Positions 50,601-62,600 of a stretch of DNA of 64,000 bases are shown piece after piece. The stretch's first letter is position 1; the number at the start of each line of letters is the position of its first letter. The position numbers were made by a program, and so were the translations under genes. The DNA is from Manis javanica (lineage: Eukaryota > Chordata > Mammalia > Pholidota > Manidae), in assembly GCF_040802235.1 (NCBI RefSeq), contig NC_133172.1:58287613-58351612 (forward strand), written 5' to 3'. The notes beneath the pieces were generated by a model. The model was given only the letters and a program-made list of their open reading frames with translations. It was not told the DNA's origin and made no database searches.

Positions 50601-53600
50601 TTGATCCTTGCCATTTTAATTACTATGTGTCTTGGTGTTGTCTTCCTTGGATCCTTTCTGTTGGGGGTTCTGTGTAATTCCATGGTCTGTTCGATTATTT
50701 CCTCCCCCAGTTTGGGGAAGTTTTCAGCAATTATTTCTTCAAAGAGACTTTCTATCCCTTTTCCTCTTTCTTCTTCTTCTGGTATCCCTATAATACGAAT
50801 ATTATTCCTTTTGTCTTGGTCACATAGTTCTCTTAGTGTTGTTTCATTCCTGGAGATCCTTTTATCTCTCTCTATGTCAGCTTCTATATGTTCCTGTTCT
50901 CTGGCTTCTATTCCTTCAATGGCCTCTTGCATCTTATCCATTCTGCTTATAAATCCTTCCAGGGATTGTTTCACTTCTGTGATCTCCTTCCTGACATCTG
51001 TGATCTCCCTCCGGACTTCATCCCAGTGCTCTTGCATTTTTCTCTGCATCTCATCCCACTGCTCTTGCATTTTTCTCTGCATCTCATCCCATTGCTCTTG
51101 CATTTTTCTCTGCATCTCTGTCAGCATGTTCATGATTTTTATTTTGAATTCTTTTTCAGGAAGACTGGTTAGGTCTGTCTGCTTCTCAGGTGTTGTCTCT
51201 GTGATCTTTGTCTGCCTGTAGTTTTGTCTTTTCATGGTGATAGAGATAGTTTGCAGAGCTGGTACAAGTGACCGCTGGAAGAGCTTCCCTTCTTGTTGGT
51301 TTGTGGCCTTCTCCTGGGAGAATAGCGACCTCTAGTGGCTTGTGCTGGGCAGCTGTGCGCAGGCAGGGCTTCTGCTTCCTGCCGGGTTGCTATGGGGTTT
51401 ATCTCCGCTGTTGCTGTGGGCGTGGCCTGGCTGGGGCTGCTCCTCCAAAGTGGTGGAGCCCGGTTGGAGGGGGAGCGGGCGGGAGGCTATTTATCTCCGT
51501 AAGGGGCCTCTGTGCTCCCTGCTGCCCAGGGGGTTAGAGTGCCCAGAGATCCCCAGATTCCCTGCCTCTGGTCCAAGTGTCCTGTCCTGCCCCTTTAAGA
51601 CTTCCAAAAAGCACTCTCCAAACCAAACCAACAACAGCAACAATGTGAGAGGGAACAGAAAAAAAAAAAAAAAAAAAGGAAAAAACACGCGATTTTTTTT
51701 TGTCCTCAGGCGCCGGTCCCAGGCACACGCTCACCGGTCCCGCAACCCTGCCTCCCTAGCACCGGGGTCCCTGTCCCTTTAAGGCTTCTAAAAAGCACTC
51801 GCTAAAAAAAAAAAAACCGCTCTGGTTTCTTTCCACCCGCTGGGAGCCGGGGGGAGGGGCGCTTGGGTCCTGCCAGGCCGGGGCTTGTATCTTACCCCCT
51901 TCGCAAGGCGCTGGGTTCTTGCAGGTGTGAATGTGGTCTGGATGTTGTCCTGTGTCCTCTGGTCTCTATTTTAGGAAGAGTTTTCGTTGTTATATTTTCA
52001 TAGCTCTATGTGTTTTTGGGAGGAGATTTCCACTGCTCTACTCACACCGCCATCCTCGCGTTTTCTGTTTTTATTTCCTGTTCTGAACTACACCTTCCAG
52101 CCTGAGAATGCGGGCGTGGGATGCTCCCCTGGCGGCTGTCTTTTTGTGGTGGACCTTAATTCCCATCTTGCTCTGTACACACACTATTGGGGAACTTGTT
52201 CTGACTCCTTATCATGGAAACAGAGGCTTCCTGAGGCAGTTGGGGTTATTTTGTAGACATAGAGTTCTGGATTCACACAAAGGACAGACACCTGCTCTGT
52301 GTTCATGGTTTCTCAGTAGGACAGCATCCTGTGCACCCTCTTCCTCCTTTCTGATTTCCCTCTACTGTCTGTACCCTTATATTTCTGGGGATTTAATAAA
52401 AAGAAGGGGAAGAAAGTGGTAAGTGATTTAAAGTATAAATCACCTATTATGTGTCTTAAAGTGTAGCATGAGGAGTCTTGAGAGACATCTTAGGTGTGAA
52501 CCAGGGCTAGTTGTTTTTTAAAGGAAGAAGTTAGCATATCTTACATTTGGCTGTGTGGGAGTGCATTTCATCTTTACCCTTTTTAAGGGCTATTTCTCTC
52601 TCCTTTATTCCTTCCTACTCTTATTTTCTTTCCCTCTTTGGGAGGCTGTCTCTCCTGCGTGCTCTCTAACTGTTGCAAGTGTACTCCTCACTTTCTCCCA
52701 GTAGATTCATTCTGTCCAGAGTCAAACTTGGTGTTTGTCATCCTTTTTGAAGTTTTTGGTTTAATTTCATGATGTTCTCCCCTCCTTTTTTCCCTAAACA
52801 CTAGGTGGTGGTTGTAAGATTATGTGTGTGTGTGCGTATGATTGATAAAATAAATGAATTTAAAGTAATAGGGACAGTCTTTAAAATCCAGGAGCTCCTC
52901 TGCAGCATCATAAACCAGGCTTAGGACGAACCCCTTCTCGAACTCCGAAAATCAGTTCAGTAGCAGTTAGAACAGGCGACGAGTCAGTAAGAGCATGTTC
53001 GTGTTCAGGCTTGGATTTAAAACTTGAAACTCTATTTCCAGATTGACTTTGGTATTGTTGCTCCCAATTTAAATTAAATATGGTTTAAAACCATAGTTAC
53101 AATGTAAGTGATGTATAACAAATTTCTGATTTGGCAGTTTAGTTTTATCGAAACAGATTTCAGGGTTTTTTCACATGCCTGTATTTGAATAGTCTGCAGC
53201 TGTCTACTCTCCTCTAGCTGAATTTAACATGTCATATAAATGGGAAATTTCTCCTACTTGTGGCTTATTCCACACACTTCTTACCACAGCTTTGTTGCTC
53301 AGTTTCTAGGGTGATTGGCAATTATACATTGTTTTTGTGTCTGTGATACAATGTGGTAAAATGTTTCTTGCTGTGTCACTCTGAACTGTCTCCTTCACAC
53401 ATTCAGTCGGAGAGTCTGGACCACATCATATTGTTGCACATGATGTGGATGGATGAAGAACCATCAGGCAGAAAATTAAAGAAAAGTAAAGTTCTGAATG
53501 ATTAATAGTTTTGAGATCAAATTGTATCTGTTGCACCAACTAGGATGTTTGGTACTCAACACAAGATTCCTCAGGCAGTATGGACCCCCTCCCTTCAAAT

Positions 53601-56600
53601 GTTTGGCATACCATTTGGCTGAAGAGTAAATTTAGTATATTTGGAGGCAAGATTTCCAAGAGTTCTGGTGCTAGTGTGTAAAGATATCACTGTTAGTGTG
53701 CCATGGGGTGGAGAACTTTCCATTTCTTCAGCATTTCATTCATTTAAGGTGTTTCTCTAAATTCGTTATAGAAGTGAGCACCATGGACAGATCACCTTGG
53801 AAGGGTTGCGATAGTTAATGTTGGTGAAGCCGGGTCAGCACTGGGAGAAGCTAACCAGCCACGCAGTTAACTTAAGCTTAACTTGTGCTTATGCTCATCG
53901 GTGGTTCCTCAATGCCCTCTGACTCTTCCTGAGAAACCAGTGCTAGGCTGATCCGTATAAACTGCCAATATTTGATCATCTTTGACCTACAACAATGGAG
54001 CTTCCATGTGGTTCAGCCTAACACATTAGCAGTTGGGGTTTGAAATACCCATATTCACATCTAAAATATTTATGATAACTCTTACAGATCCGGCTAAACG
54101 AAGATACAATCCAAGATGTCGTACAGGCAGCAGACCTGCTCCTGCTGACAGATCTTAAAACTCTGTGCTGTGAGTTTTTAGAGGGCTGTATTGCCGCGGA
54201 GAACTGCATCGGTATCCGAGACTTCGCACTCCATTACTGCCTGCACCACGTCCATTACCTTGCCACGGAGTACCTGGAGACTCACTTCCGAGATGTCAGC
54301 AGCACAGAAGAATTCCTAGAACTGAGTCCTCAGAAGCTTAAAGAAGTGGTATCTCTTGAGAAGTTAAACGTTGGCAATGAAAGATATGTATTTGAAGCAG
54401 TAATTCGATGGATAGCACATGATACAGAAATGAGAAAGGTACCTAGAGTTTATAACACAGTCTAACTTTGCCATTTTACTTTCTTATTGCATTAATTCAT
54501 TTGCTGATTCATTTTTAATCCAAATTGTAGCTGTTTGAGTGGGAAGTTTTCCATTCTGTGGTACCCTGGTACCTGGTACACTGCTACACATCTGGTACAC
54601 TGACAGATGTTCTCCTTCAACTTACAAAGTTGCTAAATAAGGTGACTGTAGAACCTTTCATAGGACCATCAAAGCAGTTGGTTTTTCAGACCAGTCTGCA
54701 AAACCCCATGTAACTCAATAGCAATGAAAAAATTAATAGTTGTAAGGAACATAATGTCCTTTGTTTTTAATGGGAAAATGCATTTCAAGCTTACGTGAGG
54801 GATTATAGAAATGCAGTGTCCCCATTCTACCTGTCAGCATTCCTCCCTCCTTGCATCCCAGAGTCACTGCGCTAACCCCTGCAGGGAGTCTGATGCAAGT
54901 GGCAGGGGGAGAGGGGGCACAGGGAGCTCTGGCCAAGGGGTGAGGGGCGTGGGCCCCAGAAGCTTCTGCGGTGTGGGCTTTCCCTGGAGGGACTGACTGC
55001 CCTCAGGGAGAAAGCAGGGAGGTGCCCCAGAGTTCTCAGGCAGTGCAGTTCCAGACGGGAAGAGCCTGGGGGTGATGGCCTGGAAAGAGAGCGTCTTAGA
55101 GAATATCAGGCTTTAGATCCAGATTGTTAATATACTGGGGGAGGGAGCAAAGTCACAGGACTTTTAAGTCCAATATTTATAAATTAGAGACTAGCTTCAA
55201 TGACTGTATTCGCACTAAGAAATCTGTTAGGTCTTAGAGTAGTTTTCAAAAACATAAAATTCCATTTTAATTGTTCTTGGTAACTAGTGACTCCAGTTTT
55301 AATGATTATCTTATAATTTCTGAAATTCAGTGGGCCTCTGAGTATGTCGTTTGGAAACTGCTCGTAGTCTCAGCACAGCTAGCACAGCTGGTGATCTCTT
55401 TTCCACATTCGTGGGGTAAATCAGGAAATGAGATGGAAGAGTTTCTCGTTTTCCGCCACTCCCTGAGACCCTGAGACCCATCTCCTCCCTCACTTGCTTC
55501 TTAAGGCAGTGGGGTTGCTGGGGAAACCAGGGGCAGTTCTTCATCCCTTAGTCTGAACTTTACACTGTAGCATCGGTCAGCTTTTACTACTGGGGAATAG
55601 AAGAGTACACCTTGCAATGGCTGTTTCAAAGCCAAGGAAAGCTGGCCCTTAAAGAGTCTAGCACTATGTATGTAAGTAAGATGGTGTAGTCACTTCAAAT
55701 TGAATGATTGAGCATGAAAAGCATATAATTTGTCATACATGTTAGATATATTTTTTAAATATATTATTTAAATAATTACTGAAGACATGGTTAGCTCTCA
55801 GGGTTTTTTTGAACTTTGGCATTTCTGTGTTTTTCTTGTAATATTAGTGTTGATCCATTCTCATTATCTTGTTTACCATACTGTATCAAGCTTTTACCCT
55901 GCACAATGTTTCTATAAGCGTGGTTTAACTCACAGCACAACAAGTATGTGAAATGAAGCAATTACAGCAGAGTTCTGCATTTTCCTATCGCTAAGGGAGC
56001 CCCTTAGGGTGTAGAGAAAGCTGCTTGAAACTTTGCAGGGGTACAAATCTGAGCTGGTGATTTTTCAGATCAAACTTTTACTTACCAGTGCTCTGTTCAT
56101 CATGGGAAATAGAAAGGAAAGGGGCCGGTAAAGCATATTTGAGCAGCCCTGGCACTTATAACTTATCTATTGATAATCTGTCAACAGTCTGTTTTCCATG
56201 AGTTGGAAACATATATTCTACAAACTGTGTGTTGTGGTCTCCATTTTTTCTCCCCACACTTCTCTCCCCTCTTCTGCAGGTCCACATGAAGGATGTTATG
56301 TCAGCACTGTGGGTCTCAGGGTTAGACTCCAGCTACTTGCGGGAACAGATGCTGAACGAACCGTTAGTACGAGAAATCGTGAAGGAATGCAGCAACATTC
56401 CACTCAGCCAGCCGCAGCAAGGGGAGGCGATGCTGGCCAGCTTCAAGCCCCGGGGCTACTCTGAGTGCATCGTGACTGTAGGCGGAGAAGAAAGAGTGTA
56501 AGTGTGGATGTGAGTTGTTTGAAAAGTGGTATAAGGGGGGAGATGATTCCTTATAAGCAAGGATCCATAGTATTTTTCAGTATCTAAGCATAATAGCAAT

Positions 56601-59600
56601 TAATATTTTAAGTGTTTAAAAATTCATTACAGCAGTAAAACTAGTCATTGTTACTATAAGCAGAACGGTATAAGACACATTAACAGCTAATCAAATATTT
56701 ATTTCCTTAGTTCACGGAAACCAACAGCAGCGATGCGATGTATGTGCCCGCTGTATGACCCTAACCGGCAGCTTTGGATTGAACTGGCCCCTTTAAGCAT
56801 GCCAAGAATTAACCATGGAGTTCTCTCAGCAGGTACCATTCTGTGGTAACTTTTACTTAAAAACAGCGTCAAGTAATGTGTAATTCCAGGTTTGTACAGA
56901 ATGACTCAGGACCTTCTTAGAGTAGCTCTAGCTTTCCAGGTTGTGATAAGGAAGAGTGTCTTCTGTCTGTCTTTATTCTTCCCAAATCTTTAACACATAG
57001 CTATTTTAAGACTTTAGTAGAGGAGCATTTTGCTTGATTACTGAACTGAGAGAAGAGCAGAATTCAGTGATGCTTACCACCAGTCAGCTGTGTGACCAAT
57101 ACCTGGAACAGAGTTCCTCTGAGCCACAATATGCCCTTCTTTGAAATTCATGCAGTTTGGAATTACAATATGGAACTATATTCAAAAGCGTTACGTAAAA
57201 GCAGGCATTTCATATGAGATGCTAGAAAATATTACTTACATTAACAATGGCTTAATGTTATTTTACTATAGAAAGTATGTTTACTTCACCTATGCAGGTT
57301 TGAAAACAGCTTCCCGTTATTCAAAGTTCTCACTCAAGGAAATGATGGAAAAGGGGGTACTTGCTGCCTTCCTCATCACCTTGAATCTGCCATTTGGGGT
57401 TCATCCCACAACTGTTACCTATTCCAGTTATTGTCAGCAGTCCTCCTGGAACCCTTCTTATTTTTTGGTCTCTGCTTGCCCACTAACATTACCTTAACAT
57501 TTTTAAGCTATACATACCACGCCATACCATATAGAAATAGCTTAAGCTGTCCTGTGGTACAGGAATGGCGTCGTTCGTGGGTTCCAAGGTGATTGAAGTC
57601 ATTGTCAGTAATAAACAGCTGGATGGAGTGGTGTAGTCAACAAAATGTGGGTCTGATTTCCCTGCTCAAGCTTCTCAGAATTAGCTTCCTCAAATTCGCT
57701 CCCATTATATGTACACATATTCATAATTTTCATGCATATGCACCCACCACAAAGGTTCCTTCATCACTAATTTTCAAGGATTTCCTAGAGGAGTTGGCAT
57801 TTCAAAAACTTAAATAAACAATGAGGAGAGGAACTGTGTCCAGTTGTAGTGACTGAAGTGAAATGACTGAGGAGTTCCTGTCTGTCCAGCCTGCCCTGCA
57901 TTTCTTTTCTTGCCTTTTTAAAAAACCGATTCACTTTTTTGTCATTCAGTACTTTTCCCTCTCTACCAGTTCAGAATAAGTTATATTCTTTGTCTACATT
58001 CTTTTGAAGGTTACCTTAGACACCATATCATATATTCTTTAGTTATCAAAGCCTAAAGCTAAGCAGTGTATTTATACTCTATTGTTCATGTTTACAGTGT
58101 TACAGTATTAAAATACATGATTTATAAATTATTTTTAAATATATACATGTTTATTAATCTATGTTTTATGTGTGTATCTATACATGGATGGCATTCGTTT
58201 AGATTTACCCACATAGTTACCACCTCCTTTGCTTTTCCTTCCTTCTTAATCCTCAGACCTTCCACGTAAGATCATTTTCCTTCTCTCTGAAGTTCATCCT
58301 TTTGAAGTCCTTTCATGTGGGTCTCCTGGCAGCAAACTCTTAGATTTGTTTGTCTGAAAATGTCATTATGTCACCCTCATTCTTAAGGGATATTTTTGCT
58401 AGGTATAGAACTTTAGGTTGGTATCTGTTATTTTCCCATTGAGGATGACTTTTCAATGACTTCTGGCTTTCCTTGTTGATAAGTCATCAGTCTAAAGATC
58501 TGTTTTTTCTCTGAGCTGTATTCAAGTTTTTCTTTTTGTCTTTGTTTTTCTGCCATTTCATTACAATGTGCTTAGGTGTTCTTCTTATTTGAAATTTTGA
58601 CGTATTTGGGGATTATGGGGCCTTTTGACTCTGTGGCTTGGCCTTTCATCAGATCTGGAAAATTCCTATTCATCATGTTTTCAAAGATTGCCTCTGCTCC
58701 AGTCTCCTCTCTCCCTCTTCTTTTGGAAATCAGATCAAATATGGCTGGGCCCTTTTGCTCTATTCTCTGACTTCTACCTTCTTCTTCTTTTGTTCTGTTT
58801 TCCATCTTTTTGCCTTTCCTTGTTGCCATTATGATCTCTTCTAATTTATCTTCCATTTAATGAATTCTCTTTAACTATGATGGATCTGCCATTAAATCCA
58901 TTCACTTAATTTTTATATCTGTTTTTTTCCTTTCTTTCTTCCTAGAAATTCTCTTTAAATCTTTTTCACATCAGCTGTGTCCCTTCTGCTGCCCCATTTC
59001 CCAGAGTTATCTTAAAATTTGTCTTTTATTTTTTAAACACAGTAAACATTATTGTATCATCTTTCAGAGTAGTCCAGTTTTTGAAATTTAAATTTGAAAT
59101 CTTAGCAAAAAACTATTTCCTGTGGTCTGCTTGTGCTGGTTCTTCTAGTTCCTTTGTATGCCTCGGTGTCTTTGGCTGGGTGATCATTTTATTAAAAATC
59201 ACTTATAAAAGTAATTTGCTACTTTAAAAATCTTAGAATGTTAGACTAAAGCTCAGATAAAGGTACTTGCTTCCACAAAAGTTTTCGATTTGTTTTTTCC
59301 AGTTGCCTGAAAATCCTACCAATTTGGAATTACTGTAAAACAAATTCAAAGTTTGAGATATCCTAAACAAGCCAAGAGATTTAAGTCTGGGCTCTAATTC
59401 TGGTTGGTCTTTGTTCTGGGAGTTAGAACTTTGGAGAAGCTCTTCTGTCAGAAACCACACTTTGTATGGGCCTGGGGTTTAGATTTCTGTCTTTTTCATC
59501 CCCTCAAAGCCATTAAAAGAAAAACTCAACATTTCCCAGATTGGTGAATGCTCTCAGAGCAAAATGGCTTCCATTCATGGTAACCTCTCCAGGCCCTGCC

Positions 59601-62600
59601 TTTCCCCTCAGCTTTATTGTATTGTCTTGTTGGCATCTTCTAAGAAGATTATTTTATCTTAAAAATGTTTTACCCAGCAGTTTAGCTGTTTTGCACAAAC
59701 ATTGGCATGAATAACCTAATCCACCATTACTTCAAAAGAGGAAGTTCAACAATTACTCTTAGATCCTGTTTTGAATATAAAGTGCATCCAGGTGTCCAGA
59801 TCTCAGTGTCCCTGGGGTCTTGAATGAACAGATGTAGGCTGTGGTCCAGAAGTTCTGGGAGAACCAGAGGCCGGGGATGAAATAGATGAGCTGAGGTGAC
59901 CGAGAGTTGCGTAGTGGCCGAGTGGGTGGCGTCCCTCTTTCTTTTATGCTGTAGGGTAGAGGGAATCCACGCAGAGCTCGCGAGTAAAGTGAAATGGTCA
60001 AAATGACTCACAAACCTGGCTCTGTCACTGAGGGTGAGTGTGATAAAGATCCCAAGTCCATTGTTGTCAGAGAAGGTTTCTCCACACACTGCCTCTGCAC
60101 GTGTGGCGTTTATATTCAACAGGAGATGCGTGTTGAAGACAGAAGTTTCCACTTTCTTGTCTGTCTTCTTTGATTTATTTATTTATTTATTACTTTTATT
60201 AAAGTATTATTGTTATTCTCTCATGAAGGTTTCACATGAAAGAACAATGAGGTTACTACATTTACCCGTATTCTCAAGTCCCCACCCACACCCCAATGCA
60301 GTCACTGTCCATCAGTGTAGTAAGATGCCACAGATTCACTGTTTGCCTTCTCTGTGCTACACAGTTTTCCCCGTGATCCCCCACACCATGTGTACTAAAC
60401 ATAATACCCCTCAATCCCCTTTTCCCTCCCTCTCCACCCGCCCTCCCACATCCCTCCCCTTCGGTAACCACCAGTCCCTTCTTGGAGTCTGTGAGTCTGC
60501 TGCTGTTTTGTTCCTTCAGTTTTGCTTCATTGTTATACTCCACATATGAGTGAAATCATTTGGCACTTGTCTTTATCCGCTTGGCTTATTTCACTGAGCA
60601 TAATATCCTCCAGCTCCATCCATGTTGTTGCATATGGTAGGATTTGTTTCTTTCTTATGGCTGAATAGCATTCCATTGTGTATATGTACGTGTCTTTGAT
60701 TTTTGCAGAAGGATTTTTGTTTGTGTTTGGGGGCCAAGATGAAAATAAGCAGACCCTGAGCTCAGGAGAAAAGTATGATCCAGATACAAATACATGGACT
60801 GCGTTACCACCCATGAATGAGGTAAAATACTGCTTTTTTAATTTGCTTGATATGTTTCTTTTTTCCCTTTAACACTTAATTCGCTTGTTTTGCGTTTGCG
60901 AAAAGAAGTGCCCTTGCCAAGCCCCACCTGATAGGCCAGTGCACGCCCTCCAGCTCTCCTCTCCGCGCCCACCTTTGCTCCATCTGACCTCGCGGTTTCT
61001 CAGACCTAGACGTGCCCTTGCTTCAGGACCTCTGCCAGATACCCAGTGGCTTTCTCCTTGCTGCCTTCTGTGTTTGTCCACAGAGCACCTTCTCTGTGAG
61101 GCCTCCCTCTCCTCCCCTGCTGTTTTTCTCTTCACTCCCTGTAGTACCATCTCACAGACAAGGTATTTTTAAATTGTTCGCACAGACTCTCTGGTGGCAG
61201 GGGATTCTGTGTGTTTGTGCAGCACTGTGTCTTCAGTGCGGGGATAGTGCTGGGCCCCCAGAGGGGACACTGAGGAAACATTTGTTGGCAAGGGGACGTG
61301 AAATACGTCAGGCCTCTGTCATTCCAGGCAGCCCTAGCACAAACCGCCTCTCCTGCTGTGGTGGTTCTTGCCGGAGAACCACTGACAGCCCATTGCCAAA
61401 CACAGATAGTGGTACTGAAGTAGAAGGTAGTAGTGCTTATTCCTGCTGTGAGCTATTGTGAGTAAAAAGTAATGATTCCACCAGTGAATTTACTGTGTGA
61501 GTGGTTCCCTCGTTCTGAGAAATTTCTGGACCTGTGGCTCATCGTAGAGGAGGGAGCTGCTGGGGGGATATCAGAAATGTTTGTGAGAGGCGGTTTTGAG
61601 TGTGGCAGTTCCATGCTGGCACTCTGGAATATAGTTGATATCTGTAATTTTTATCAAATGTGTAAATGTCAGCTTTCAATACAACAGTTGGTCTTCAGTA
61701 TACAGAGATCTTTGATGTCTTTCCAGGCACGACATAACTTCGGGATTGTGGAAATAGATGGAATGCTGTACATTTTAGGGGGAGAGGATGGTGAAAAAGA
61801 ACTGATTTCCATGGAGTGTTACGATATTTATTCCAAAACCTGGACAAAGCAACCTGATTTGACCATGGTTAGAAAGGTGAGACCTGTTATCTTGTGATTG
61901 CAGATTGGATTTAAAGTTAATGTTTCTTCATTTCCTACATATGCCTTTTAATACAATGGATAGTGTTAGAAGAATTTGTGTCCCAGAATCCTGTCTCTGT
62001 TGGTAGCTCCTTCATTATCGTAGCCACACACCAAGGCTGGGGGTGGAGTGTGTGTGGTAGTTTGCTCTGGCGGTGGGCTCCATGCGGTGCTGCTGTGGCC
62101 AAGGCCTCTGCTTGCTGAAAGCTTGTGGGTGCGCTCACCCAGGAAGCAACCAGGTCTGCCAGACCTGTTTTCCTAATCATCATGTGGGACCAGAGAGACT
62201 TTAATCTGCAGGAAAAGACCTACCATTGCTTACCAAGTAGTGCGGAAACACATGGCTCAGGTTGGCTGTTCAGAGCATACGCGGTCCGTCCTGATTCCTA
62301 GTCCCTGGTGTGGGCAGGAAGTTCATCGCCTGGCCAAGCTCTGTCCAGCCCCTGCAGGTGCTGGGATGTACTCTGTGTCTTTTACTGTCTGCACTTTCAA
62401 CCAAGTCATTTTGGACAGGCATTGAGTGACATCTTGCTCCATGGAATCTACATCTTGGCGTCTTCAAATAGTGATGGAAGAAGAGAGAGACTAGAAAGCT
62501 TTAAAAGTTAGGGTTATTTTCTCACCTCACTTAGTGAGATAGTATTAGATGGAGTTAATCCTTCTCTGAGGATTAATAATAGGAGTATTATCTTGCTCTT

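Larger units (their letters stand above)
44070..52058 (-). mobile_element. 8-kb chimeric retrotransposon: full-length L1 plus ERV 3' tail, antisense in GAN intron 2
   Basis: Flanked by one 14-bp duplication, cgttttctgttttt, at 44056-44069 and 52059-52072. Minus-strand order: L1 5'UTR (52058-51236), ORF1 (51235-50312), ORF2 remnant (50146-46272), L1 3'UTR and A-rich tail (to about 45900), a 150-bp linker with a second A-rich run (45753-45736), ERV env/PPT/LTR sequence (45735-44089), A-tail. A single TSD at the outer ends means the whole array was copied as one RNA. Seen: order, tails, TSD. Inferred: 3' transduction, or an established chimeric family. ORF2 is broken by several frameshifts, so this copy should not move by itself. 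Confidence 0.85.

Noticed and set aside
50556-51221. A 221-codon plus-strand open frame
   Set aside because: It is the antisense shadow of the intact L1 ORF1, low complexity (Ser/Leu/Ile/Cys).
51234-51537. An ORF0-like antisense frame in the L1 5'UTR
   Set aside because: The longer frame begins with GTG, not ATG. The only ATG-initiated frame (51234) stops after about 34 codons, so there is no support for an ORF0 equivalent.
57141-57497. A 118-codon frame in GAN intron 5
   Set aside because: No recognised family, no paired splice sites; sequence looks like ordinary intron.
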